From Primulina eburnea (Eukaryota > Streptophyta > Magnoliopsida > Lamiales > Gesneriaceae), in assembly GCF_022965805.1 (NCBI RefSeq), contig NW_027331354.1, positions 1 through 64,000 of the forward strand: 64,000 nucleotides of DNA, read 5' to 3'. Below, piece after piece: positions 38,847 to 49,101 of this stretch. Under the pieces are notes generated by a model. It saw only the letters and a list, made by a program, of their open reading frames with translations. It had not been told where the DNA came from and did no database searches. Both the position numbers and the translations under genes were made by a program. The stretch's first letter is position 1, and every line of letters begins with the position of its first letter.

Positions 38847-39845
38847 CTAATGCTTGCTGCAGTCGGGCAACGGATCACCACACAAGCATTTGTTATGGAA
38901 AAATGCCGAGTACCCCCTTTCTTGGAGCCTCCCGCCCACCGGAATCTTGCCACAAAGCCTGTTGTAACTCACATTCAGATGAGCATTATCCAGTTTCACC
39001 AAACTCTGCGGCAGACTCCCGTAAATCTTGTTATGGTTGAAATCCAAGTTAAACAAGCTCTCGGGGAAATCGGCATCCGACATATCGAACTCCAACTGGT
39101 TCCTCGAAAAATCGACACGCTGTATATCTTTGTTCTTCTTGAATAAGAATTTCACATCTCCTTCAAGTTTGTTTCGTTGGAGCTCCACAATCAAGAAAGG
39201 CAGGTCGCCCCATCCTTTCGGAAGGGTCCCGGAGAGCTGGTTGTGTGAGAGATACAAATACTGCAGACTCGGGGTTAAATTCCCGAAGGATTCAGGTATG
39301 CTTTGGCTTAGTTTGTTCCTGTCTAATCGAAGCCCTTCAAGGTTTCTGAGCTCGGCCAGCGACGGCGGGATCGAACCGCTCAAGTTGTTGAACGACAGGT
39401 CAAGAAACGTCAGGCTATTGACTTCTCCGAGGTATGATGGGATAGGGCCGGAGATGTTCGTCCAACTGATTATGAGGCTCTTGAGCTTAGTCAGCTTGGT
39501 GATGGAATGTGGGATTGTTCCGATGAGACCCGGGATCTTGTGCAAACTCAAGGATTCGAGGTAGGGGAGATCTCCGAAAAGCTCGGTGATGTGGCCGGTG
39601 ATGTCGGGGGAGTACGAGAAGTCGATACCATCGATCCGGTCGGTCCTTTCACCGCACGAGACGCTGTTCCAGCCGCAGCAACCGGTGCTGGGATCCCACG
39701 AGATCGTTTCGTAAGCGTTGTTGTAGTATTTCTTGATTGCAAGTAGAACTTTCTTGTCTTCGGGGTGGCATTTTGCCGAGTGAGAGAGATGGAATTCGGA
39801 CAAGAAAATGAGAAGGGGAAGAATGTAAAGAACTTGGATGTTCAT
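38847..39845 (-). CDS. PGIP: polygalacturonase-inhibiting protein 1 (LRR)
   Basis: An intronless 332-residue secreted leucine-rich-repeat protein of the PGIP family. Such proteins sit in the cell wall and restrain fungal and insect endopolygalacturonases. Residues 1-24 are a signal peptide. The N-terminal cap carries Cys26, Cys56, Cys57 and Cys64. About ten extracytoplasmic LRRs follow (repeated LxxLxLSxNxLSGxIP), and the C-terminal cap has Cys residues in NRLCGKIP and NKCLCGDPLPDC. Several N-glycosylation sequons (NIS, NLS, NLT, NVS) are present. A TATAAAAT box lies at 39882-39889 on the minus strand, about 40 bases before the ATG. The neighbour at 43045-44037 is a tandem paralogue. Length and cysteine pattern are normal, so the gene looks intact. 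Inhibition spectrum cannot be read from the sequence. Confidence 0.94.
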   Translation of the reverse strand: MNIQVLYILPLLIFLSEFHLSHSAKCHPEDKKVLLAIKKYYNNAYETISWDPSTGCCGWNSVSCGERTDRIDGIDFSYSPDITGHITELFGDLPYLESLSLHKIPGLIGTIPHSITKLTKLKSLIISWTNISGPIPSYLGEVNSLTFLDLSFNNLSGSIPPSLAELRNLEGLRLDRNKLSQSIPESFGNLTPSLQYLYLSHNQLSGTLPKGWGDLPFLIVELQRNKLEGDVKFLFKKNKDIQRVDFSRNQLEFDMSDADFPESLFNLDFNHNKIYGSLPQSLVKLDNAHLNVSYNRLCGKIPVGGRLQERGYSAFFHNKCLCGDPLPDCSKH

Positions 39846-39881
39846 GTTTGGTTGTATTATTTTTCCTGCTTTTGTTACCTC

Positions 39882-39891
39882 ATTTTATATA
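39882..39891 (-). promoter_or_regulatory. TATA box of PGIP 1
   Basis: TATATAAAAT on the minus strand, 37-46 bases upstream of the start codon. This implies a very short leader. Confidence 0.6.
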
Positions 39892-40050
39892 CAGTAAAGT
39901 GAATAGAATATCATTATGATATTTTTGAAAATATAGAAAATTACATGATCGATTATTTTTTCCGTCGGTGGTAATTTTAGCACATTTTTCATCGAATTAT
40001 TGATTTTGGTAATATAACTATTATTAAAACACATGTTCCATTTTTGTGAT

Positions 40051-40270
40051 GAGTAGGTCTCATGTGAGTCCGTCTCACGGATCTCAATCTGTGAGACGGT
40101 CTCATGTCAATCTGTGAGACGGACTCACATGAGACGGGTCAATCCTGCCCATATTCACAATAAAAAGTAATACTCCTAGCATAAAAAGTAATACTTTTTC
40201 ATGGATTATCCAAATAAAAATCCGTCTCACAAAGTACGACCCGTGAGGCCGTCTCATACAAGTTTTTGCC
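40051..40270 (-). mobile_element. MITE copy L, with expanded palindromic end
   Basis: Inverted copy flanked by a perfect 9-bp repeat TTTTGTGAT (40042-40050 and 40271-40279). The terminal part near 40051-40140 is enlarged: GTGAGAC/GTCTCAC words occur three times in alternating orientation (around 40070, 40092 and 40111), adding about 40 bp. Confidence 0.88.
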
Positions 40271-40279
40271 TTTTGTGAT

Positions 40280-41096
40280 TAATTTGTTTAATAATCTATT
40301 ATTTATTTTTAAGAGTTGATTTAACATTTGTTCTGTTTTATTTAATTTTTTAATATATTAATTTTTTTAATACTACTTACTTATATCAATAAACATATTT
40401 TAATAAAATTATGAACTGTTGGTTTGAATTATTGCATACGAAACCACCAATGTTATAATATTTTGATTACAATTGTTGCTCATCTAAAATAATATAAACA
40501 AAATCACCAATCACCATGGTTATGAAACGTAATAATTACATCAATGTGAGTTTACATGAATATAAACAAAAAATCTAATGGTCTCAATTAAATCTCTACT
40601 GTATTTCATGCTAACAGTTTATGAATATGCACAACAAACCTTCAAAAAATAAAATGCATAAAAATGACACTCGACAAAAGAATTATCTTAAATTATCACT
40701 AAGCTATGTCCAAATGCATGGAATTTATAAGATTATTCGAGAAATTGCGAAAATCAAATAAAAAGTTTGAGATAAAGAAATTGATGGTGAATGAAGTTAA
40801 AATAATAGAGGATATCTATGTAAATTTGATATGATAAAAAGACTATTTTGATAAATTAATTTAACTGAAAGCTAAAATTCAGTATGGTAACTGTGTGAAG
40901 TCTATTTAAGAAAATCTCGTTTTTTTATGTTTTGCATCAAAATATAATTAAGGGTCGATAAATTTAATTTTCGTCGTAGCAATAGTTACTCTTATTAATT
41001 TATTTATTGAGCAATTCTTATATTGGCAACAGGAAATTCAGAAAACGAATGGACGAAGGGTCCCCTTTCCTAATTTTTTTTTTTAATTTATGTGTT
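40280..41096. other. AT-rich spacer between the PGIP genes
   Basis: No gene or clear repeat is seen. Confidence 0.4.
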
Positions 41097-41105
41097 TTTC
41101 AACTG

Positions 41106-41262
41106 ACAAAAACTTATGTGAGACGGTCTTTTTGTTTGGGTCATCTATGAAAACTATTATTTTTTATGCTAATAGCATTATTTTTTTTATTGTGAATATC
41201 GATAGGGTTGACCGGTCTCACATATAAAAATTCATAATATCGACTCACAAAATACCTACTTC
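41106..41262 (+). mobile_element. MITE copy M, internally deleted
   Basis: The flanks TTTCAACTG (41097-41105) and TTTCAACCG (41263-41271) form a 9-bp duplication with one mismatch. About 30 bp following the left palindrome are missing (GAGACGGTCTTTTTGTTTGG). Confidence 0.8.
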
Positions 41263-41741
41263 TTTCAACCGGTGAACAGATCATCTCTCGCTACCACCTC
41301 ACCCACTGATTTAATTGAAAATATTGGTTCCATCATCGAATGTCACCCCACTAAGGTTGGTCTCGTCTAGCATATATATATGTATTAGTTATCTAATATT
41401 GATTGGATAAAATTCTTGAAAATTCTATATGAACTATAATAATCATCTCTTATTGACTTAATTTTTGGGATTGAACTAAGTCACAGTTTCAATCTTAACA
41501 CAATATATATATATATATATGTTTATGTAGAAAAATGGTTAAAATTATATATATAAAAAGAGATTCGGGTAGAGTAAAACAAAATTTTGACAACATAAAA
41601 GACTAAAATCGCAACGAGTGTTGTAGAATATATGATTTGCGAAGCTATCATTTTGTTCATACTTTTACATGTTATTTGAATCGGAGGAGGTATCAAACGT
41701 ATTGTGTATGATACTAAAATTTATAAACTCGTCTCTTCTTA

Positions 41742-42303
41742 GAGCATCTGCATTGGTGTTAAAAGAGGTGTTATAACACCCCTTTAACACCCTCTCTCCA
41801 ATGTGAATGGTACGCCATAGAGAGAGTGTGGGACGTTCATATGTATGAACGCCCCTGTGTCAGGTTTTTTTTAAAAAAAAATTCGCTCATTAGCGACGGT
41901 TTCTATAAAACCGTCGCTATTTGCGACATATTTTTGAAACCCGTCGCTCCACGCGGACCCCACACACGTGATGAATTTTCCTTATTTAATGTATTGGTTT
42001 AAATTTCAACTTTGTATGTTTTAAAAAAAATTTCGGAAATTAAAATAAATTAAAAAATAATGTTAAATTTAAAATATATTATTATTAATATAAAATAATA
42101 ATAATTCAAATTTCTTAAAAAATTAGAAAGTGAATATATTTAATTTAAATTAAGAGTAAGATGAATGAGTGGACAGCGGGACCTACAAATAATGAATGTG
42201 AATGTTAAAATGAATGTGGGAGAATAGATGTGTTAATGTAATGTGTATGTGGCATGTGGACCTTACGATTTTTGATGAGGTGGTGGGTGTTATGTAAATG
42301 CCC
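41742..42303. mobile_element. PIF/Harbinger-like MITE, 562 bp
   Basis: The ends GAGCATCTGCATTGGTG and, inverted, GGGCATTTACATAACAC share the GRGCATYTRCAT terminus typical of Harbinger-type elements. A 3-bp TTA duplication flanks it (41739-41741 and 42304-42306). Inside is a hairpin with 11-bp arms, AGCGACGGTTT and AAACCGTCGCT, near 41892-41918. No coding capacity. Confidence 0.75.
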
Positions 42304-42702
42304 TTAATGAAGAAACCAAAACTTTATAATTATTTACTCTCAAAATAAAAATTTATAATTATTTGGTGGACTGAACACTGAGGCCATTGGTAGTGTCAAG
42401 TTGACTTCTCAATCCAAAAACGCGTCTCCAAATATATCAATCGTGTAAATTTATGTTTCTATCAATGAGATGCAATAATATATAGACGAGTGTCACATCA
42501 TTGATAGACATATATATGAGAGATATTTTTAAAATATTTTTATTTAATTTTTTTTTAAAAAAATTAAAAATCGAGTTAGTCTAGTTTATCGGGTTGATTC
42601 GGGTCCAAGGGCCCGAGTTAGAAAACACTCACCCATAATATAAAAAAAATAAACGTAGTAATTCCAGCACATTTTTTTTATTAAAAAAAACAATTTATAA
42701 AT

Positions 42703-42884
42703 GACAAAAACTTATGTGAGACGGTCTCACGGGTATTATTTGTGAGACGGATCTTTTATTTGGGTCACCCATGAAAAAGTATCACTTTTTATGCTAAGAG
42801 TATTACTTTTTATTGTGAATATGGGTAGGGTTGACCCGTCTTACAGATTATGATCCGTGAGACGGTCTCCCATGAGACTCCCTC
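42703..42884 (+). mobile_element. MITE copy N
   Basis: Near-consensus copy flanked by a perfect 9-bp repeat TTTATAAAT (42694-42702 and 42885-42893), about 160 bp downstream of the PGIP 2 stop. Confidence 0.88.
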
Positions 42885-43044
42885 TTTATAAATATCAGCA
42901 AATAAATTAGGAGATAAATAGTTCACAAATATGATTTATTAATGACATCAACATATTTAGAGTTGAAACAAAACAAACTTCCATGAAGCTTATTTATTTC
43001 CATGAGTTCCGTCACACAATTGAGCAGTCAACAACGTTCCACCC

Positions 43045-44037
43045 TCATTTGCAATCCGGCAGCGGTGCGCCGCACAAACATCTGTTGTGAAAATAAGAAG
43101 TGTAATCCAATTCCTGCAGCTGCCCGCCAACCGGAATCTTGCCGCAAAGCCGGTTGTAGCTGACATTCAGAAACAGCCGATCCAGGTTCACCAAATCCTC
43201 CGGAAGACTCCCGTAAATCTTGTTGTGGTTCAAATCCAGCGTACCCAAGTCGTCGGGGAACTGCAAGTTAGAGAAATCAAACTGCAGCAGATTCCTCGAG
43301 AAATCAGCGACTTGTATAGACTTGTTCTTCCCGAACAAGAACGAAATATCCCCTTCAAGCCTATTTCGTTGCAGGTCGATAGATACGAAAGGCAACTCGC
43401 CCCAACCTCTGGGAATTGTCCCCGAGAGCTGATTGTGCGAGAGCCACAGATAAGTCAGACTCGGCGTCAAGTTCCCGAACGAGTCTGGTATGCTGCCGCT
43501 GAGCTTGTTCCTGTCTAACCGAAGCCCGCCAAGGTTTCTGAGCTCAGCCAGCGACGGAGGGATCGAACCACTGAAATTGTTGAACGATAGGTCAAGAAAC
43601 GTCAGGTTCTTGAGTTCACCGAGGAATGATGGGATTGGGCCCGAGACGTTCGTCCAACTGATTGTCAGGCTCGTGAGCTTAGTCAGCTTGGTGATGGAAC
43701 GTGGTATTGTGCCGGTCAGATTCGCAATCTTGTGAAAGGTCACGGATTCGAGGTACGGTAAATCACCGATGATTTCGGGGATTTGGCCGGAGATGTCGGC
43801 GGTGAAGAGGTTGAACTGGGAGATCCGATTGGTCTTCCGGTCGCATTTGACAATGTACCAGTAACAGCAGTCAGTGTCGGGATCCCACGAGGCGAAGTGG
43901 TAGGCGTTGCCGAAGGATTCTTTGATCTGGAGGAGCACTTTCTTGTCTTGGGGATTGCATCTTATTGAGTGGCACACATGAGATTCGGTCAAGAAAATTA
44001 GGACACAAATTATGTAAAAATATGTTATCTTCTTCAT
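43045..44037 (-). CDS. PGIP: polygalacturonase-inhibiting protein 2 (LRR)
   Basis: An intronless 330-residue PGIP and tandem paralogue of the gene at 38847-39845. The chosen start is MKKITYFYIICVLIFLTESH, which gives a normal signal peptide and length; an in-frame ATG at 44094 would add 19 non-signal residues. Cys27 and the CCYWYIVKC segment form the N-cap, ten LRRs follow, and the C-cap ends NRCLCGAPLPDC. The central repeats share long blocks with PGIP 1 (for example SIPPSLAELRNL and GLRLDRNKLS), while the first LRRs and the solvent-facing residues of the later repeats differ. In PGIPs such positions tune enzyme recognition, so the pair may have diverged in target range; this is inference. 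A GTATATAACA box sits at about 44082-44091. Confidence 0.94.
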   Translation of the reverse strand: MKKITYFYIICVLIFLTESHVCHSIRCNPQDKKVLLQIKESFGNAYHFASWDPDTDCCYWYIVKCDRKTNRISQFNLFTADISGQIPEIIGDLPYLESVTFHKIANLTGTIPRSITKLTKLTSLTISWTNVSGPIPSFLGELKNLTFLDLSFNNFSGSIPPSLAELRNLGGLRLDRNKLSGSIPDSFGNLTPSLTYLWLSHNQLSGTIPRGWGELPFVSIDLQRNRLEGDISFLFGKNKSIQVADFSRNLLQFDFSNLQFPDDLGTLDLNHNKIYGSLPEDLVNLDRLFLNVSYNRLCGKIPVGGQLQELDYTSYFHNRCLCGAPLPDCK

Positions 44038-44270
44038 GCTCGGAGATTTGCACCTTTTTTGGGGAATTGCAAGAAAGCTGATTGTTATATACATACATGC
44101 ATATACATATACATATACATATAGTCATCAAAAGTAAGGTGTGCCCAAATTGGGTTTTTCTATCTCCATCAACCCCCATGATATTTGATCTATTTTACAA
44201 AAATGGTGCTATGAAGTAAGATATTTCTGGTTATCTCAAAAATCATTTGAGAATATATATAAATTTAAAT

Positions 44271-45273
44271 GATTAGGTATATTATGAGCAGAGCCGTACC
44301 TGTGATTCAGAGGACATGAGGTGATATGTTAAAAAAAAATCTTGTTGTGATTAATAACCGTAAAGTTCAGTTTGTAAATTAAAAATAACCAAACAATATA
44401 TATAAAGAAAATATAATTTACGAGTTATATATTTATCTCTTTGCGATTTTTTTCTTCATACGCCACAACATCAACATGGTTTTACCGTAAGTGTCATATG
44501 AACAATTACATTGGAAAAAGATTGAAATTGACAAAAATAGTAAGATATGTTGCTAAAATTGAAATTTATCAATATAAACTATCAAAATAACAAAATGATA
44601 AATATAATGAATCAATATTATAAAAATATATGATTTGTTTTAAATAATAAATATAATATTTTATTCAAGAAAATAGAAAATAAAGATATGTAATATGTAA
44701 CCATCACAATTTTTTGTTTTTTATTTTTTGAAATGGGTTCAACTACATAAATTCAAGAAAAGAGGCCAAATAATCGACAAGTAAAGTATAAAATTTAAAC
44801 ATGAATTGACACAAGATAATATAATAAATGTATTGGACTAACATTACTATTTTATGCATACAAAATTTTTAAAAAATTAATTAATGAGCCGTGTAACTTT
44901 ATTTTTTGGGTCTACATAATTTGATTAAATCCCAGTGAACATAATCATCATATTTAATCATGTTTTCAATATGTCAATATCTAATTTTTTTTAAAAAAAT
45001 GTCCAATATACATATTATTTAGGTGTATGCCTCAACAAAATGAGACCAATGATTTTTTTTTTGTTCCCTGTGAGGGCTGGGCCTTGAGGCGATGGCCTCT
45101 CTCGCCTCACAGGAGGTACGGCCCTGATTATGAGACGCCGTGTTAAATCCATATTTATGATAAAAAAAAAATAATATTTTTGACATAAAAAAATAAGATA
45201 TTTTCATGAATAGTCAAATAGAATATTCGTCTCACATAATTGACCCGTGAGACTGTTTGATATTATTTTTGTG
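44271..45273 (-). mobile_element. MITE copy W, split by a hAT element
   Basis: The left piece 44271-44288 (GATTAGGTATATTATGAG) and the right piece from 45127 to 45273 rejoin into an inverted MITE if the hAT insertion and one copy of its duplication are removed. The outer flanks AATTTAAAT (44262-44270) and AATTTAAGT (45274-45282) form the usual 9-bp MITE duplication with one mismatch. Confidence 0.75.
44289..45126. mobile_element. non-autonomous hAT element, 838 bp, nested in MITE copy W
   Basis: The ends CAGAGCCGTACC and GGTACGGCCCTG are inverted repeats with one mismatch. A perfect 8-bp duplication ATTATGAG flanks it (44281-44288 and 45127-45134). The right subterminal region has GAGGCGATGGCCTC palindromes. 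No transposase frame is found. Confidence 0.87.
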
Positions 45274-45282
45274 AATTTAAGT

Positions 45283-46740
45283 ATGTTTTAACAAGATGTA
45301 CTCGAAGAGACTTTGATTAGAATGCCGGTTACATAAGATCACGTGTATTATTTTTTTCCTCTCTGAAAAAATTTGTATTTATTTATTTATTTTTTCAATT
45401 AAAAGTTATAATAAATTACAAAAATCTGATGTCATTTTGACGATCATTTGATACTCTACATGAAGGAGATAATCATCCATGGGAGGAAGGTAATTGTTCT
45501 TGTCTGAAAAGAATCGTATTCCTTGTCATCTTTCTTTTTTTAATTTTCTTTTTTATATCTTTTTGTTTTGCCTTTCTAGACATTTAGTATATGATCTCAT
45601 ATAGATTCTATATTTGATATGAGATTATGATATATATGACCGATAATATCCTCAAGATATAATATGATCTTTAAGATATGATATCCTTGATTCAAAAGAG
45701 TTTGTTTCCTTATAAAATTGTTTTTCGATATTTTTATAGAAATATGAAGACAAGTTAGCATAAAAGAGGGAGAAGGAGATACAGAGGGTTGTGTACACGA
45801 GTGAAGAGAATTTCTAACGAAGAGACGTTTTCTGAGTCAAGGAGTCTCGTGTCATCAATAAGAGTGTTGCTGTGAAGTGCTGACCACATCCGTCGATAAC
45901 ACCTAATCACTGTTTTGATTAGTGTGTTGAGTTTTGAAGATTTGACACTTCTCAGTTGATGCATCCTATATAGTTTTGTTATACGGTTTGTTAGAGGGTT
46001 AGGATGCAATTTGTTACTCACCTTTATAAGGGAGTTGTTTGATTCTTTCACTAGTATTGGTTTTTATAAACTTACAAGTTTTTCTAGTGAATTATTTTGC
46101 CCTGAGGCACCGCACAAGTATTTGATACTTGTGCATAATTTATATCTCGTCTCTCTTATTTTTAGTATAATTCAAGTTGTGTGTTAACTTCGTAAACTGA
46201 AACTTCCGCTGCATGTTGTAAGTGGGTGTTACAACACCTACGCACAACACCTACGCACAACACCTACTTTCTGATACACACAACACTCACCCTATTTACA
46301 CACACTGTGGAAACAGAACTTTCATTGTCAAATGAGAAATTTTAAATATTTATTTAATTTTTTTATATACATTAATCAAATTATAAATCAATATATTAGT
46401 TATAATATAATTATATATTGAACTAGGGGAGGTGGGATGTATGTGACTAGGAATATAGACAACTGGATTTTTGGAATTCAAATGCGTGGCTCTAAATTAT
46501 CGGCTGTCTTTTTTGAAAAGCAAAATCGTTTGACATGTGAATTTCGATTATTACATCCAATTATTGCTTCTAGAATAAAAGTTTTTTGGTTGCTTCTATA
46601 TCACAAAATTAAAGCCGCAAAATATTAAATTTATAATATTTTTTGTTTATGCTCTAGTCAACTAAATCATTCCGTTGTACAGAAATGAAAAATAAATAAG
46701 TATGCATGCACATTATGCATACTCTGTATATATATATAAA
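45283..46740. repeat. LTR-like sequence of uncertain type
   Basis: No gene. From about 45600 to 46230 the sequence looks like a plant LTR or its leader (runs such as GCCCTGAGGCACCGCACAAG and CAAGTATTTGATACTTGTGC, with a palindrome around TTTGATA). I could not find paired LTRs or a primer-binding site. A 13-bp unit ACAACACCTACGC is repeated three times at about 46231-46269. Confidence 0.3.
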
Positions 46741-46743
46741 TAT

Positions 46744-46921
46744 AAACATGTATGAGACGATTTCACGGGTCATATTTTATGAGACATATCTTTTATTTGG
46801 GTCATCCATGAAAAAATATTATTTTTTATGCTAAGAGTATTATTTTTTATTGTGAATATCGGTAGGATTGACCCGTATAACAGATAAAGATTCGTGAGAT
46901 CGTCTCACAAGAAACCTACTC
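46744..46921 (+). mobile_element. MITE copy O
   Basis: The core and right end are near consensus (CGTGAGATCGTCTCACAAGAAACCTACTC). The left end runs into a TATATA tract, so the target duplication cannot be resolved. Confidence 0.7.
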
Positions 46922-47214
46922 ATATATGTGTTGGTTGTATATAGGAAATAATGCGCATTTATAAATTATTGTGCTAATTTTGTATGGAAATAAATACTCT
47001 ATTTTATATACAAATTATGTTAAGTTAGTGCAATACACATTGTAGCAATCATTCTTTTTACATTTACAATTTTAATATTATGCTTGCATTTATTATCAAG
47101 CTTTTTAAAAGCAAATCAAGTTGAAAAATATTTGGCATCTCAGTATTCACATTATAGTGTTAGTCTATATTATACTGTGAGTGTTTATCTCCCTATTCAA
47201 ACACAATTAGATAA

Positions 47215-47423
47215 GACAAAAACTTGTGTGAGACGGTCTCACATGCCGTATTTGTTAGACGAATATCTTAGTTGGGTCATCCATGAAAAATTATTACTTT
47301 TTATGCTAAGAATATTACTTTTTATTGTGAATATCGGTAGGATTGACCCGTCTCACAGATTAGGATACGTGAGACGGTCTCACAGATTAAGATACGTGAG
47401 ACGGTCTCACATGAGACTCGCTC
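47215..47423 (+). mobile_element. MITE copy P, with duplicated right end
   Basis: A perfect 9-bp duplication ATTAGATAA flanks it (47206-47214 and 47424-47432). The right end carries a direct repeat of about 28 bp (CAGATTARGATACGTGAGAC and the next bases), so GAGACGGTCTCAC occurs twice in a row. Confidence 0.88.
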
Positions 47424-47594
47424 ATTAGATAATGTGTATCTCACTTATTTTTTATGGAAGTTGACATAGAGAAAGACAAAGAGTGTATTTCTGTTATGAT
47501 TTGGTGAAAACTATTTTCTAAAATAATTTCGACATACACATATATCATATATATGTACAATTGTATAATAACATAAAATTTTACAAACGCTTTA

Positions 47595-48182
47595 TGTGAT
47601 ACACTTGTCTCACATCTGAAAAATTAAAGATTTAAAATGAGTTTATAAAGGGCTACAATGGACCTTTATAGCAACTTGGGTTAATCATTTTCGTAAAGCG
47701 AGGAAGAATACGAAGTAGTTGCTATAGGGGCCCATTGTGCAGTCACGCAGGCGCGGGCTCGGGCTCGGGGCGTGACAGAATGGTATCAGAGCCGGTCACC
47801 GGCATGGAACACCGAGAAATAAGTGCTATGCAGGGCAAAGTGCTACGTGCATGAGAGCCACCTATTGAACCTACGGGGCAAAGTGCTACATGACGGGAGC
47901 CATCTCTTGAACCTGTAGGAGCCACCTCTAGATTCTCGGTGCTGGTGGATCGAGTGGTCAGGCCGCGACGAGGACGTCGCGTTCTGAAGGAGGGGTGATT
48001 ATGATACCCTTGTCCCATATCTGAAAAATTAAAAATTTAAAATGAGTTTATAAAGGGCTACAATGGACTTCTATAGCAACTTGAGTTAATCATTTTCGTA
48101 AAGCGAGGACGAATACGAAGTAGTTGCTATAGGGGCCCATTATGCAGTCACGCAGGCGCGAGCTCGGGCTCGGGGCGTGACA
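47595..48182 (+). mobile_element. TRIM retrotransposon, 588 bp, complete
   Basis: Two 183-bp LTRs (47595-47777 and 48000-48182) differ at about 11 positions. They enclose 222 bp with a primer-binding site TGGTATCAGAGCC (47781-47793, complementary to initiator tRNA-Met), three bases after the first LTR. A purine-rich tract AAGGAGGGG precedes the second LTR. A perfect 5-bp duplication CTTTA flanks the whole (47590-47594 and 48183-48187). There is no coding capacity; the 91-residue minus frame is incidental. It would need an autonomous partner to move. Confidence 0.93.
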
Positions 48183-48187
48183 CTTTA

Positions 48188-48749
48188 TACTTCAATTTTA
48201 AATAATGGCTTTCATTTTAAAAAATATTTTTTATATTAGAATATTTTTTTGGCTTGATTATCAAAATGAATGGTATTACTTGCACTTTTGTTTTTAAAAA
48301 AAATGAAATTCATTATATGAATAAGATTGTTATTTTCGAGGAATGTGAATATGATAAAATGGAATATAAATGTTACCCTTAGGTGTAAAAATATCCATCT
48401 TTGAGTGTCATATTTATGTTTGCCTTAAGAAATCTTTTTGACGTACTCAAGTTTGGTTTTGAAAAGAAAAAAAGTATTACTCTTGCCTCTAAATATTATT
48501 TGACTCGTGAAATATGATGATAAATATATAATATACAGATGAAAAATCAATATATACATAGAACTTATGACAAACGTTAGATTATAACTCTAAATTTTTC
48601 GTACAAATCAGACAAATGTTACATTAAATAAATCAGTATAATCAACTAACGTCTCGTAATTCGCAACAACATTACCTTACAGATTATTTTTGGAGCACTT
48701 GATGAATTCGTATTTAATTATTTCAGTTTTATCATTATTATGTAGTGTA
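48188..48749. other. AT-rich spacer
   Basis: Nothing identified between the TRIM and the ycf2 fragment. The similar stretch 49102-49638 holds only the MATE 3' flank. Confidence 0.4.
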
Positions 48750-49101
48750 ATGTTCCAAATCTTCCTGGAAATTCTTGCTCCCATTGGACCATTTGTATCT
48801 ATATGCATCAGGATCCCCATCCATGGATCTCTCGGTTCGAGAAATCAAGATAAGAGGATCGAACCATTTCTTCTGACTCTTTTTCAAATTCGATAAAGGT
48901 TGGTTGATCGTATATTTCATTATAGTTCTATGATTCAGAGTATCCTTTCCTATTTGATCCCTTTGAATTCCATATTCGAAGTTGCGATCGGATCTATTCA
49001 TTAAAAAGACTCGATTCAATATATTTCTTATGTACCCATAGGTACTATATTGGATTTGAATCAGATTTCGGATCAATCTATATTGATTGACTGCCTCCAT
49101 T
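48750..49101 (-). pseudogene. ycf2: plastid ycf2 fragment inserted in the nuclear genome (NUPT)
   Basis: A minus-strand frame reads about 115 residues of the plastid Ycf2 protein with very high conservation ([70 protein letters not shown]). It stops at both ends in unrelated AT-rich DNA. Ycf2 is a giant plastid-encoded AAA-type protein, so a 350-bp internal slice flanked by nuclear repeats is a plastid-to-nucleus transfer and not a gene. Junctions are approximate. The frame is still open, so the transfer is probably fairly recent. Confidence 0.9.

Noticed and set aside
39028..39564. A 178-residue plus-strand frame across PGIP 1, and similar frames across PGIP 2 (43087-43518, 43490-43735)
   Set aside because: They are antisense shadows of the LRR-coding strand. 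The regular LRR codon pattern keeps the opposite frames open, and they show no domain of their own.
47743..48018. A 91-residue minus-strand frame rich in Arg/Gly/Pro
   Set aside because: It spans the TRIM interior and LTR edge. TRIMs are non-coding and the frame has no domain.
48690..48896. A 68-residue plus-strand frame
   Set aside because: It is antisense to the ycf2 fragment, whose minus-strand reading is unmistakable.
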